DNA of 64,000 nucleotides from Zantedeschia hybrid cultivar (taxonomy: Eukaryota; Streptophyta; Magnoliopsida; Alismatales; Araceae): positions 77,569,150 to 77,633,149 of the forward strand of contig JARZZO010000002.1 of assembly GCA_030544215.1 (NCBI GenBank). Reading direction: 5' to 3'. Numbering within the stretch: the first letter of the stretch is position 1; each line of letters opens with the position of its first letter. Shown here in pieces: positions 1 to 11,639 of this stretch. The position numbers were made by a program, and so were the translations under genes. The notes under the pieces are model-generated. The model was not told where the DNA came from. It saw only the letters and a list, made by a program, of their open reading frames with translations, and did not search any database.

Positions 1-1740
1 TCATCCATATCTTGACCTCTTCCGATCTATTTAACTTATTCCTAAACATACTGTGTTTGACTTTGATCCTAAACATTATTTTAGATCTCTAGAACATCTT
101 TTCAAGCTCATCATGAACTTTTGAAAATATTTTTATAATATTAAACTTTAACTTGATTTTTATCCTATTTAGATGAAAATTAAGATTTATTCTTTGAAAA
201 TTCTAAGATTGATCCCATACCTTTCGATAAGTATAACAAGTTAAATATATTTAGTTAAATATATTAGTATAAATATAGTTATACTAAATAAATATATAAC
301 ATAAACATAGTTATACTAAGTAAATATTTAGTATAGTTAAATATAGTTATACTAGGTAAATATTTAGTATAGTTAAATATAGTTATACTAGGTAAATATT
401 TAGTATAGTTAAATATAGTTATACTAAGTTAAACATAGTTATGTTAAGTAAATATTTAGTATAGTTAAATATTTTTATCCTAAGTAAGTTAAGTATATAT
501 AAATATATAAAAATATATAGTATAAAAATATTTAAATATACTTAACTAAGTATATTGGTTAAGTTAAATATATTAGTTATAGTTAACTAAATATAATATT
601 ACTAAATATGCCGTTAAGTATATATAAGTATTTAACTGGTATAGTGAAGTATATAGTTAACTAGTATGCTTAACTGTTTAACCATATAACTATGCATTAT
701 ATAAGTTAAATATATTAGTATAAATATAGTTATTCTAAGTAAATATATAACATAAATATTATTAAATATACTTAACTAAGTGTATTAGCTAAATATATTA
801 GCATATTAGTTTAAGTAATACACTTAAAATATATATTATGCAACAATAAAGTGTATAAATATTTAACGAAAATAGAGTTAACTAAGTTTCATATAGGTAA
901 ATAAATAGTTAACTATTATAATTAACCCATTTACTTAACTAGTATAATTAATATAATATAGATAAATGTAGTATAGTTAAATATAGTTAACTTCACTATA
1001 TTAGTGTCAGTATGACATAGTTAACTTACTATATATAAGTATTTATTTTCAAGAAAATTGCATCTTTAAAGACTTAAAATTTTAATAACATATTTAAAAT
1101 ATATATTATCCTTAGTAGTAATTTTATAAATTAAAATTAAAATTTATCAATTTTTATCTATTCTTTAACCATAATATTTATATCAATAATAATACATATA
1201 TAAGAACAACCTAAAATATGTTTATATATTAATATTTAATATATAAAAACGTACTTATATATACATAAAATTATATATTCAACTATATAACTTTATTAAT
1301 ATAACTATTATAATTATTTTTTTAAGTTACTATTATAGTTATTCCTTCTAGTATATATGCAAGTATATATTTTAAATGAACTTCTACGCAAAATATCCCA
1401 AAATCTTAAGTTCCCAATCACTCGTTTCTCACTTTTGGTTAAGAACTCAAAGCCAATGACCTTGACTATTTAAGAAGGCTAGAAGCCCTCAAATATGGTA
1501 GATTTGTATTTTAAATCAACAAGGTACTTGAAGAATATTGGTTCGATTCTTGCAAAGAAATCTATAGTTAAGTATGCTTAACTAGGAGTAGTACGACGAT
1601 GGGTGATAACTTGAGAAGTTTCCATTTTTAAAGCCGATTGCTTTGAAAAATAATAAAATATTTATATATTATGATATTTTTAAAATTTTGATAATATAGT
1701 AAAAAAATTTATTTGCCATGGCTGTAGTCTAAGCTGCCGC
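1..1740. repeat. AT-rich satellite-like region
   Basis: Almost pure A/T sequence built from permuted short words such as TAGTTAAATATA and TTAACTAAGTATA, many of them self-complementary. No reading frame of useful length and no RNA gene is visible. After about 1400 the composition becomes more mixed, but I still see no gene. This is probably decayed tandem repeat or transposon interior. Confidence 0.6.
307..470. repeat. 36-bp tandem repeat
   Basis: The word ATAGTTATACTA(A/G)GTAAAT recurs with starts at 307, 343, 379 and 415, an exact 36-bp period. The copies are nearly identical and degrade after about 450. This is the most regular part of the surrounding AT-rich block. Confidence 0.85.
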
Positions 1741-1985
1741 CAATGACATAATCTTTTAAAAAATAAATAAAAAACTTATTAGCGACGGCTCTTCGTAAAG
1801 TCGTGGCTAATAGTGTATTATTCGCGACGTCTTCCATATTAGCCGTCACTAATAGTCAACTATTTTGATAACCCGTCGCTAAGTATTCGCGAAGGCTATT
1901 TTGCCATCGTGAATACCTATAGCGACAGTTTTTTGAGTATTCGCGACGATTTTCAGCCGTCACAAATACTCCGATTTTTACTAAT
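1740..1985. mobile_element. CACTA-like subterminal repeat region (fragment)
   Basis: Repeated direct and inverted words of the type TTAGCGACGGCT / AGCCGTCGCTAA / ATTCGCGACG are packed into about 240 bp. Clusters of such GC-containing words in both orientations are characteristic of the subterminal regions of plant CACTA (En/Spm) transposons. No CACTA terminus, transposase or opposite end was found, so this is at most a fragment. The assignment rests on the repeat pattern only. Confidence 0.45.
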
Positions 1986-1986
1986 G

Positions 1987-2866
1987 TCCGCAATATACTA
2001 TGGATGAGAGTTCAGTAGAAATATTTGCAAAAAACCGATGGAGAAGACTCCCATCCAATTGAGCAGAACTGAGCTCCCGTCTAACAATACAATGAGAGGA
2101 TCTCAATTTTCTTGTGGAATCATCAGTTGCAAGTCTAAATGTGATCAGGGCAAAGAACAACAGAAGGGCAATGCTATAATTGATTTTACCATCATAGGGC
2201 AATTATAATGATAATGACCGACCCAGTTTTTTCTTGCCAAAGTGCCACTATTATCCTTGGGGAGTTGTTTACTATTGAAATTATTTTTGTCTATTTTTTT
2301 AATATAAGACTATTCTAACACTTACAATGTATTTTAGGTACCCCCATCTACATATCTATATGATGTTAGAACACCAGTTTGGGCCTACAATAATTACATT
2401 TTTATTTCATTATTTCCTTCAATGCTGTGCCGATCTATGTATCAATCATGATTTACCCTATCGCTGATCCGTACTTAATTGTATCTTCTCATATACGAGT
2501 TGATATCGATCTGACTCGCACGAATCAAATGAGTTGGGTTGATTTAAGTTAATGAGTTTGACAATTGACAATAAATCTAAATCACATTTAGAAGAAATAT
2601 ATTATATTAATGGATGTGAAAGTGTAAACCTACTTATCAAATGAGAAAAACTCAAGTTAAAACAACTCCTAATGTATGAGTCATACGATCCAGTCTGGAC
2701 ACGCTCAGACACAAGTCGACTCGTGTAAATCGGCATGATCCGATATGATATATGGCATCCCATGGTATCAATGATATTGAGAATTTGGGATGGCTATATG
2801 AAGAATAGACGTCTTATACTATGCATGTGAATTTTTAAATTTGGTGACCACAGACGGTTTGTCTTC
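1987..2866 (+). repeat. Left arm of a long inverted repeat
   Basis: This arm is similar, in reverse complement, to 6052-6737. Matching landmarks run in opposite order: the outer CAATATACT word, a segment with AAAAAACCGAT and GAGAAGACTC, the TATTCTAACACTTA segment, the ATGATTGATACATAGATC region, and an inner segment ending in AAATTTGGTGACCAC. The left arm carries roughly 200 bp (about 2082-2290) that the right arm lacks. The arms could be termini of a foldback or long-TIR element, or two copies of one retroelement fragment inserted in opposite directions. Confidence 0.7.
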
Positions 2867-3251
2867 TTCTATTGGCGAGATATATATAAAGGATCAGATG
2901 GCCCCTTATGTACAAGACTACAGGAGAGATATATATATAAATATTTTTAAAGGAAAAAAAGGATCAAATGTGTCCGTTGATCAGACGATTGTGTTGCAAC
3001 CCCTTGATGACACCATCACTGAGACCGCATGATGATGTAACGTTAGTGTGTCCATTTTTTTGTGAACAAAAATATGATTCATTTTTTAAAAGGAAAGAAT
3101 TTCTTTTTCTCAGAAAAAAAGAACAGAAAGAAAACAGAAGTCGGATGTGCCTTATTTTTCATCCGACAGATCAGATCAGACAGCTGTGATGGAACCCATA
3201 GCATCACCACAAGTTTCGTCACCGCCCCTCTCTTTTTAATGGCCCCCCCCC

Positions 3252-3326
3252 CCCCCCCTGCAGGTCTCGAACCCTGCGACCTTCGCTTTATTAGCACGAC
3301 GCTCTAACCAACTGAGCTAATAGACC
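3252..3326 (-). pseudogene. Degenerate tRNA-Ile(AAU)-like sequence
   Basis: Read on the minus strand, the sequence starts GGTCTATTAGCTCAGTTGG and contains an anticodon loop CTAATAA with AAT at 34-36, as in plant tRNA-Ile(AAU). Several features argue it is dead. The last pair of the anticodon stem is a G-A mismatch. The T arm has one extra G before TTCGAGA. The 3' acceptor strand is replaced by a run of 16 C on the plus strand (3243-3258), so the acceptor stem cannot form. It may be a decayed tRNA gene or the head of a tRNA-derived SINE. Confidence 0.7.
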
Positions 3327-3529
3327 AGTTGGAAACCAAGCTGTAGCAACTTTTATATAACAATTCGTTCTGAGCTTGCAAATTTTAGATGCCGTTGTCG
3401 AGTATCTGAAACGGAGATCGGATTCGTGGAAAGGATTTAATTATCTCTAGTGAGAAAAGAGGTGTCTCGTTGAAAGTTAGCTTGGCATGATCCCCCTCAA
3501 ATGAAACTAGAGTTGTACTTCTGGTGCAA

Positions 3530-4300
3530 CACAACACAAGGGTACTATTTGGCTGCAACATCTGGAGGTGCCGTAGAAGAATTCTTTTTAGGAAATTTTA
3601 TTTTAAGTCGGACCCATCATGCTCCATATTGATCGATCTTTGATTGGACGACGTCAAAAATTTAAAGAGATTTTTACATATAAATTATCCTCAAAAATGA
3701 ATTGACAAAAAAATTATTTCTGAAAATATATTAGCACACATGTCATATTTTTAATGAAATGTTAAAATATCTAAATGATGGTATCTTTGTAACATTTTCG
3801 TTAAAAGTTACATTGCAAAAATGTCATTATTTTAGTATTTTTACAACATTTCATTAAAAGTAATGATATGTATGCAGATAATTTTTCAGAATGATCTTTT
3901 TGTCAATTCATTTTTAAGGATGATTTATATGTAAAAAATCTAAATCTAAACAAATAAAAATTATTGTTATATTTTACTATTCATTGGGACCTTATTTTTC
4001 ACTTTTTAAAATTTTTGGGATCGTCTAGGAGAGATTCGGCTGTAGAACATGTACATTGGATTGGGCCGAGCTAAGATAATTCAATTTTTACCTTACTGTA
4101 CCGTCAGTGAAAGTCATTATTAGGCTTAACCCATTAAAGTACATTTTACTATTTATTTTCACTTGATTTTTGCTTTTTTAAAAGTTTTTTAATTGTCTAA
4201 TCAGAAATTGAGCTGTATGAACATGTAGATTGTATTGGGCTAGGCTAAAAAAATTCAAAATTTTCCTTACTTTACGCTAGGCAGTGTAGTAACTTGAACT
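3530..4300. mobile_element. Decayed MITE sequence, two related copies
   Basis: Two stretches share the pattern 'ATTGGACGA or ATTGTCTA ... gaacatgtaga/cattg ... ttgggc' (around 3640-3660, 4015-4075 and 4190-4250). Similar wording recurs in the better preserved MITE at 30105-30447 and around 27330-27400. The first copy is interrupted by the palindromic element at 3664-3948. Exact ends are not visible. Confidence 0.4.
3664..3948. mobile_element. Palindromic MITE (about 285 bp)
   Basis: The two halves are near-complete reverse complements around a centre near 3806. The left arm contains TTTTTACATATAAATTATCCT and AATGAATTGACAAAAA. The right arm contains the complements TTTTTGTCAATTCATTTTTA and GATTTATATGTAAAAAATC. 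Arms are about 140 bp. It would fold into one long hairpin and has no coding capacity. It lies inside older MITE-like sequence, so it is a nested insertion. Confidence 0.7.
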
Positions 4301-5335
4301 CCTGAAACTAATAAATATTAAACAGTGACTAGTTATAAAAACTTGCACCAACACCCAAAAAAAAGGAAAAACTCAAGACCGTAGATGGGCCAAAGTTCCA
4401 GCGGCTATGTTTAAATAGAAATGCTTGCTACAATACCCAAGGGTATTGTAAATTTTGAAATTTATATAGATTACAATACTGGGGGACTATTGACTCGGGC
4501 ATACGTAGTAGTGAGGCGTTACCTTGCAACAAATATTTTTCATTTTTAAAGCAGTCATAGTGCACGATCTTATTTTTTTTTTAAAAAGTTGATCACAACG
4601 AAAAGAGATTCACAAATTTTGGCATCCATATTATGATCAACTTTTTTGAAAACTCTGTGCATATTATAACTGAGAGATGTTTCTAAATGGTGCTCGAGTA
4701 TAATTACACCTACAAAATAGGATATGAACAGACTACTTGATAAAAGGTCCTTTTGGTTTAATTCAAAAACTTTGTTAGTAGATCTTGAAATAATTTTAAA
4801 AAGTAAAATAATTACAAATATTACACTATTGATGTATATGTTGGTCAAATGCATTAAGAATCAATTACAATATCATATACGCACTTATGGTTTCATGTAC
4901 TTGAATTCCTCACATCATATAAATCTTTCTCTTTGTCAAACATGTATTGAAATTTATTGGCTACTTCATCATATGTGCATGCTTCAAAGTTGCTCTCCTT
5001 ATGCAAACAATGTGATAATTTTTTTTAGATTCAATGAGACACATATTTACATCATGTAGTGACGTATGTGAATTCCATTGAAAACTGAGAAACATATCAA
5101 GTGGTATAGCATATTTTCCTTGGTTCACTTTAAGTTTTTAAATCTTTTACATAACATTTGTGCAAACTGTTGTCGATGAGCAAAAAAAATGGTTTCATGA
5201 AATATATCCTAAGATATTGAATAGTATATCTTTGAGCTCGTGTGAATAGTCATTACAATAGTAAGGAATTAGAATTTAATTAATTTCTTTTAAAGTTGAA
5301 AGGCAAATTATTGTCCTTGGACATTTTTGGCGGAC
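4300..5335. other. AT-rich intergenic, nothing recognised
   Basis: AT-rich sequence with only short, low-complexity reading frames and no domain that I recognise. No repeat with clear ends is visible. Confidence 0.5.
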
Positions 5336-5339
5336 CAAA

Positions 5340-5650
5340 ATCTCAACTAGGGACGAATGGTAACCGATAGCTAGCCCGATCATCTGATCATTCGTTAGTT
5401 TATAGGTCAGTTAATGGATAATCTTTTTAAACTGATATGTATAACGGATAAGGTAACAAATATACATTTTCTTTGACCGAATACATATGGTACACTAAGA
5501 TCCAATTATCTGACCAATTGTTAACTTACAAGACAGTTAATGGATAGAATTTTTAAACTGATAACTTAATGAATACGATCATGGATCTACCTTAGATCTG
5601 CACCGAATCCAACCTTTTTATATCCTTAATCTCATCAGTTATTGCATCCC
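5340..5650. repeat. Dispersed repeat with internal duplication
   Basis: Two related segments of about 75 bp (about 5376-5455 and 5500-5580) share CAGTTAATGGATA followed by TTTTTAAACTGATA. The same sequence, in reverse complement, occurs at about 41650-42030, so this is a dispersed family. Its class is unknown. Confidence 0.55.
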
Positions 5651-5707
5651 TTTGAAACCAGCTTTGTACTTGTGAGGTGAAAAAGTAATTAGGATTTTGC
5701 AATAATA

Positions 5708-6011
5708 TAGATTGAGTTATTGAACTATTCTACTCAAAATCTTAAGGCATTGAGTATATTAGGCATCATTTATTATGTAAATTTTATTTTTATCTATTTT
5801 TTTAATATGCTTTCTCAGGTATAAGCCGATTTTAGATTTTATCAAATAGACCACAAAAACAGGTACGTGGTCTAGTTCCTAATCATGGATTTTGATGCTA
5901 TATTAAAGTTATTGGACCATCAAACTCAATATCTTAAAGCGTTGAGTGAAGTGGATACCATCTATTAAATATATTTTTATTTTTATCCTTTTTAAAGATA
6001 CAACTATTCTA
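5708..6011 (-). mobile_element. Decayed TRIM (member of the 33.6 kb family)
   Basis: Two LTR-like segments (about 5710-5820 and 5888-6011) both carry a TTATTG...CAACTC or ACTC-AAAATCTTAA...GCATTGAGT stretch and the AT-rich end of the intact element at 33642-33964. Between them, just before the second LTR, is a damaged form of the primer-binding-site word seen there. It is non-coding and strongly diverged. Confidence 0.5.
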
Positions 6012-6051
6012 ATAATATGATTGGGCAATTGGCCAAAATAAAAATATGTAC

Positions 6052-6737
6052 GATGACAAACCATATGTGGTCATCAAGTTTAAAAATTCACGTGCATAGT
6101 ATAAGATGTCTATTCTTCATATACCCATCCCAAATTCCCAATATCATTGATACCACGGTTGCCATATCATATCAGATCATGCCGATTTGTACGAGTTGAC
6201 TCTGAATGAGTCTAGATTAAATCGTATGACTCTTCATAATGAGTAGTTTTAACTTGAGTTTTTCTCATTTGATAAGTTAAGTTTACACTTTCACATCCAT
6301 TAATAGAGTACTTTTCTTCTAAATATGGTTTAGATTTATTGTCAATAATAAACTCATTATCTTAAATCAACCCACTCATGTGATTCATGCGAGTAGGATC
6401 GGTACCAACTCATATATGGAAAGATACAATTTGATGCGGATCAGCAATACTGTGAATCATGATTGATACATAGATCCTCATAGCATTGAAAGAAATAATA
6501 AAATCAAAATATAATTATTGTAGGCCAAACTAATGTTCTAACATCATACAAATAGGTGGTTGGAGGTACTTACAAATATACAATACATTGTACGTAAGTG
6601 TTAGAATAGTCTCGTATTGAGAACTTAGACGAGAGTTCGGTTCTCCTCATTTGGATGAGAGTCTTCTCGATCGGTTTTTTACAAATATTTCTCTGTATTG
6701 CATTGCTGAACTCTGTCCCACAGTATATTGCCGGGAA
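6052..6737 (-). repeat. Right arm of a long inverted repeat
   Basis: Reverse-complement counterpart of 1987-2866. The outer ends of the pair are CAATATACT on the left and AGTATATTG on the right, and similarity stops just outside them. Neither arm has a coding frame with a recognised domain. The 3.2 kb enclosed sequence holds no transposase. Confidence 0.7.
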
Positions 6738-6969
6738 TCGAACTCTTCGAAAAAAGTGCTAAGATACACGCGTGAAGTATTTGTATACCATTCTGCTTCC
6801 AAGAGTACTAAACCTTATTTGTATCTTTTTTAGTTACTCTTAGCTCTTACTCGAAAGGGTACTAATTAAGAGAGTCTAAAAGGAGTTATGGACCTATTAA
6901 CGTGGGCTAACATCTGGAATAAGACATTTGCTGGTCATACTTCCATTTGAGATTACACAAGTGTTCTTA

Positions 6970-7807
6970 TTATCTTTGGTTTATGGACGATTTGTTGTAG
7001 ATTCGAAGTACTGAATTTTCTGTACTTCTACAATGCATTTTGTACCTTGTTTGTCTTAAAGCTGAAAAACAAAACATGTCAGGCCTCAGTTGTCCCCGCA
7101 TGGCAATCATTTCCCTGGCTATGATTTTCAGCAAAAGGCTTTGGAAATTAATGAGGGGTTCTTTTATTTTCATGCATTTTACAGCTAATTAAGCAATATG
7201 ACTATTGAATAAATAAATATGTATAGTTAACCCTTCCTGTAAAAATATTGATATTACAATCTTTGGATTTTACAAGTTTATACTCTAATGCACACAGCCT
7301 CTTGGCTCCAAGATAAATCACTGAAACACATGGACAAAGCCTGACTAACTTCAAGCTCCTGTGATTCTTGTGATCCAAAATTTGGATATATTTCTGACGC
7401 ATGTCCATCCCTGCTGTGGTGTCTATCATATTTAAAAAACTGGTCCTACTTCAACATATCTGCAAATCAGCATCCAGCTGGAATATATAATTCTCGTAGA
7501 TTTAGGCAGTTTAACAAAATACTGCTTGCAAATTTGTGATAAGCAACTTATCACTGCCGTGCTTTCATCTAATCTGTCTGATTTAATGTTTAATTACCGC
7601 ATAAATCTTAACCCAAAACAATGTATGCATGCTTATATCAATAGTTTCAACCTTCTTCAGTGACCCCCAGACAACTATGGCAGGTACACTATCAAGTAAA
7701 CTCTGTACTCTCTTGTCTTCACGTTGGAGATGAAACAGCTGTTTGTTGAACACAAGTTGTGCAAGTGATGACACATATATTTTGTTGTTAATTCTTACCT
7801 TCAACAT
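6970..7807 (-). other. Possible exon fragments of an unidentified gene
   Basis: On the minus strand three short open stretches follow each other (7807-7583, 7429-7202, 7173-6970). They have mixed, non-repetitive amino-acid composition (for example LAQLVFNKQLFHLQREDKR) and polypyrimidine-AG sites between them, such as TTTTACAG near 7240 and TTTTGTTTTCAG near 7065. I do not recognise the protein and could not connect the pieces into one frame. A decayed or captured gene fragment is possible; chance is not excluded. The rest of 6738-7907 shows nothing. Confidence 0.2.
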
Positions 7808-7918
7808 GTTTAACAGTTTTAAGTGTTTATGAAATTAAAATAGTCTCACATTGATTAAATGTAAAATATAAAATGTATCTAAGTTCTAAGTATTTACTCT
7901 ACTCAATCAATTGATCTT

Positions 7919-8232
7919 TTTTTTTGGTCGGTGGCACAGTAGCCAAGTATCTACAGATATTTACAAACAGTCGGGGATCGAAACCCGAGATGTCTTCTGG
8001 AATTGGAGAGAATTCTGCACAGGTCGAGAATTCCGCTTAATTAGACGAACGTTCCAGATCCGTCTAATTTTTCGAAGAAGTAATCTCACGGATCAAGAGA
8101 TAAAGATCCCTACAACTCAAATTTAAGTTACAAAACTAAAGAGCTTTTAGACTCTAACCAGGAACCTGAGACCTCCCATTCGGAGGCAAGACGAGAAACC
8201 AACTGACCTACAGCTACAGCTGGTTCTCCAAG
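7919..8232 (-). mobile_element. tRNA-derived SINE with target-site duplication
   Basis: The 11-bp sequence CAATTGATCTT occurs on both sides (7908-7918 and 8233-8243), as expected of a target-site duplication. On the minus strand the element begins with a tRNA-like head containing an A-box-like TAGGTCAGTTGG. It ends in an oligo(A) run next to the other duplication (the T run near 7918-7926 on the plus strand). The length (about 314 bp) and lack of coding capacity fit a SINE. The B box in the head is weak. A box-like pair on the plus strand (TGGCACAGTAG, GGGATCGAAACC) makes the orientation less than certain. Confidence 0.6.
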
Positions 8233-8572
8233 CAATTGATCTTGATCAGTCAGACTTTCAAATACTTTAATATCGCACATATCTTAATGTCATAGCAGAG
8301 GGCCCGATTCGGCTTTTAGGCGTACACACCATGCTTGTTTGTCAACGTGGCAAGATTAAGTCAAGCCGTACAAGAGACATGACATTTAATAATAATTTCT
8401 TAGGACACAAATAATGGATAACGCTGCTAGTACTCTTTAGTCTTGAACACAGTCCCTTAAAGTACTCCCTAGATCTCAGTTGTCCTCATTAATTAAAGAG
8501 CTTCTTCCTCCTCTATTGTAGTATTTTCAGTTCAAACCATCACTAAGAGGAGTCACACTTTTACCTAGGTTC

Positions 8573-11500
8573 ACTTTGTTTGCTGAATAGTTTAAATCAG
8601 AATAAGATTTTGGGAATTTCTTAAATTAAAATAAGAAGTATTTTGATTTGATAAATTGTTGATATTCTATCTAAAATAAAGAGAATTACACTGCATTATT
8701 CTAAGTAATTTGGTAAAAATAAGTGGAATAAGGAGTGAAATAAAAAATAAAATTGAAGGAATAAGAAAATTAGATATTCTAGATAGAGTTTACCTTGCTT
8801 TGTTTGCGGAATAGGCCCGTAATAGGGTCTCTTATTCCACTTAAACCCTTTAACCCAATTTGGCGGAGGGCATTGCTTAACCCAGGGTGGAATACCTTAT
8901 ACCCGGTTTAAGTGAAATAGGGGCAGAATTACACGTTCTTAATAAACTATGATTAACGTTAATTCTTATTCAAATTTCTTATCAATAAATGGAGCATAAA
9001 ATTTTTATCTTAATAATTAAATATGATTAATGTTAATTAATATTAGTTAATCAAAATAATATTAAATAATATTTAGTAATTAGTATATTACTATTTAAAT
9101 TAATAATAAACTATGATTAACGTTAATTGTTATTCAAATTTCTTATCAATAAATGGAGCATAATAAATTTATCTTAATAATTAACTATGATTAATGTTAA
9201 TTAATATTAGTTAATCAAAAAAATATTAAATAATATTTAGTAATCATACTAATATTTATTAATATTAATATTTATGAATTAATATTTATTATTAATATGA
9301 ATTAATGGTGATTAATAATATTATTAACATTGTTAATAATAATTAACATTTATTACTTAACATTTTTAATATTTAATACTATTTAAATGGAGCATAATAA
9401 AATTTATATTAATAATTAACTATGATTAATGGTTGCTAGTATTTATTAATCAAAATAATAATAGTTAATATTTATTAATCATAATAATCATAATAATATT
9501 TATTAATATTATCAATATTAATTAACATTTATTAATATTTATGAATATATATTAATCAATATAATATTTTACTAATATTATTAATAATAGTTAACATCTA
9601 TTACTTAACATTTATTGATATTTAAATATTAAATAATATTTAGTAATTAGTATATTACTATTTAAATTAATAATAAACTATGATTAACGTTAATTGTTAT
9701 TCAAATTTCTTATCAATAAATGGAGCATAATAAATTTATCTTAATAATTAACTATGATTAATGTTAATTAATATTAGTTAATCAAAACAATATTAAATAA
9801 TATTTAGTAATCATACTAATATTTATTAATATTAATATTTATGAATTAATATTTATTATTAATATGAATTAATGGTGATTAATAATATTTATTAACATTG
9901 TTAATAATAATTAACATTTATTACTTAACATTTTTAATATTTAATACTATTTAAATGGAGCATAATAAAATTTATATTAATAATTAACTATGATTAATGT
10001 TTGCTAGTATTTATTAATCAAAATAATAATAGTTAATATTTTATTAATCATAATAATCTATATTAATATTGTTTAGTATGTATTAATCACAATAATATTT
10101 ATTAATATTATCAGTATTAATTAACAATTATTAATATTTATGAATATATATTAATCAATATAATATTTTATTAAAATTATTAATAATAGTTAACATCTAT
10201 TACTTAACATTTATTGATATTTAAATATTAAATAATATTTAGTAATTAGGATATTACTATTTAAATTAATAATAAACTATGATTAACGTTAATTGTTATT
10301 CAAATTTCTTATCAATAAATGGAGCATAATAAATTTATCTTAATAATTAACTATGATTAATGTTAATTAATATTAGTTAATCAAAACAATATTAAATAAT
10401 ATTTAGTAATCATACTAATATTTATTAATATTAATATTTATGAATTAATATTTATTATTAATATGAATTAATGGTGATTAATAATATTATTAACATTGTT
10501 AATAATAATTAACATTTATTACTTAACATTTTTAATATTTAATACTATTTAAATGGAGCATAATAAAATTTATATTAATAATTAACTATGATTAATGTTT
10601 GCTAGTATTTATTAATCAAAATAATAATAGTTAATATTTATTAATCATAATAATCTATATTAATATTGTTTAGTATGTATTAATCACAATAATATTTATT
10701 AATATTATCAATATTAATTAACATTTATTAATATTTATGAATATACATTAATCAATATAATATTTTATTAATATTATTAATAATAGTTAACATCTATTAC
10801 TTAACATTTATTGATATTTAAATATTAAATAATATTTAGTAATTAGTATATTACTATTTAAATTAATAATAAACTATGATTAACGTTAATTGTTATTCAA
10901 AATTTTTATCAATAAATGGAGCATAATAAATTTATCTTAATAATTAACTATGATTAATGTTAATTAATATTAGTTAATCAAAACAATATTAAATAGTATT
11001 TAATAATCATACTAATATTTATTAATATTAATATTTATGAATTAATATTTATTATTAATATGAATTAATGGTGATTAATAATATTATTAACATTGTTAAT
11101 AATAATTAACATTTATTACTTAACATTTTTAATATTTAATACTATTTAAATGGAGCATAATAAAATTTATATTAATAATTAACTATGATTAATGTTTGCT
11201 AGTATTTATTAATCAACATAATAATAGTTAATATTTATTAATCATAATAATCTATATTAATATTGTTTAGTATGTATTAATCACAATAATATTTATTAAT
11301 ATTATCAATATTAATTAACATTTATTAATATTAATTAATATTTATGAATATATATTAATCAATATAATATTTTGAACTCTTTATTCCACTCTTTATTCTC
11401 TTCTTTATTCTACTTATTCCTACCAAATCACTTGGAATAGCACAGTGCAATTCTACTTATTCTGGGTGGAAAATCAACTACTTATCAAACTAAAATACCT

Positions 11501-11635
11501 CTTATTCTGGGTTAAGAAATCCCTTCCTCCTTATTCTGGTTTAAGCTATTCTGCAAACAAACTGATACCTGAATAGGGGGAATTAGGTAAACCGGTTATT
11601 CCGGCCCTATTCCACAAACAAAGTAAAAAAGATTA
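8573..11635. mobile_element. TIR-bounded AT-rich element
   Basis: Segments at about 8573-8800 and 11372-11560 are inverted copies. Both contain CTTTGTTTGC- or GTTTGTTTGC-type ends, 'aataagaagtatttt/aataagaggtatttt', and 'ttacactgc / ttgcactgt'. A second pair of words, TTTGTTTGCGGAATAGG (about 8806) and CCTATTCCACAAACAAAG (about 11607-11625), is also inverted. The two pairs interleave, which suggests nested or rearranged termini. The interior is AT-rich tandem repeat and has no coding capacity. A related shorter sequence lies at 15.8-16.0 kb. The superfamily is undetermined. Confidence 0.6.
9101..11371 (+). repeat. Tandem array of ~0.6 kb AT-rich units
   Basis: The landmark TAATAATAAACTATGATTAA starts at 9101, 9668, 10267 and 10864, giving periods of 567, 599 and 597 bp. 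A fourth, incomplete unit runs to about 11371. Another copy of the landmark region sits at about 8941, so part of a fifth unit precedes. Each unit also repeats AATGGAGCATAATAAA twice. Units are nearly identical, with small indels. They are A/T except for rare G/C and have no reading frame. Confidence 0.85.
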
Positions 11636-11639
11636 GTAA

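Noticed and set aside
7932..7990. A functional tRNA gene on the plus strand
   Set aside because: A/B-box-like words are present but no cloverleaf or acceptor stem can be formed; treated as part of the SINE.
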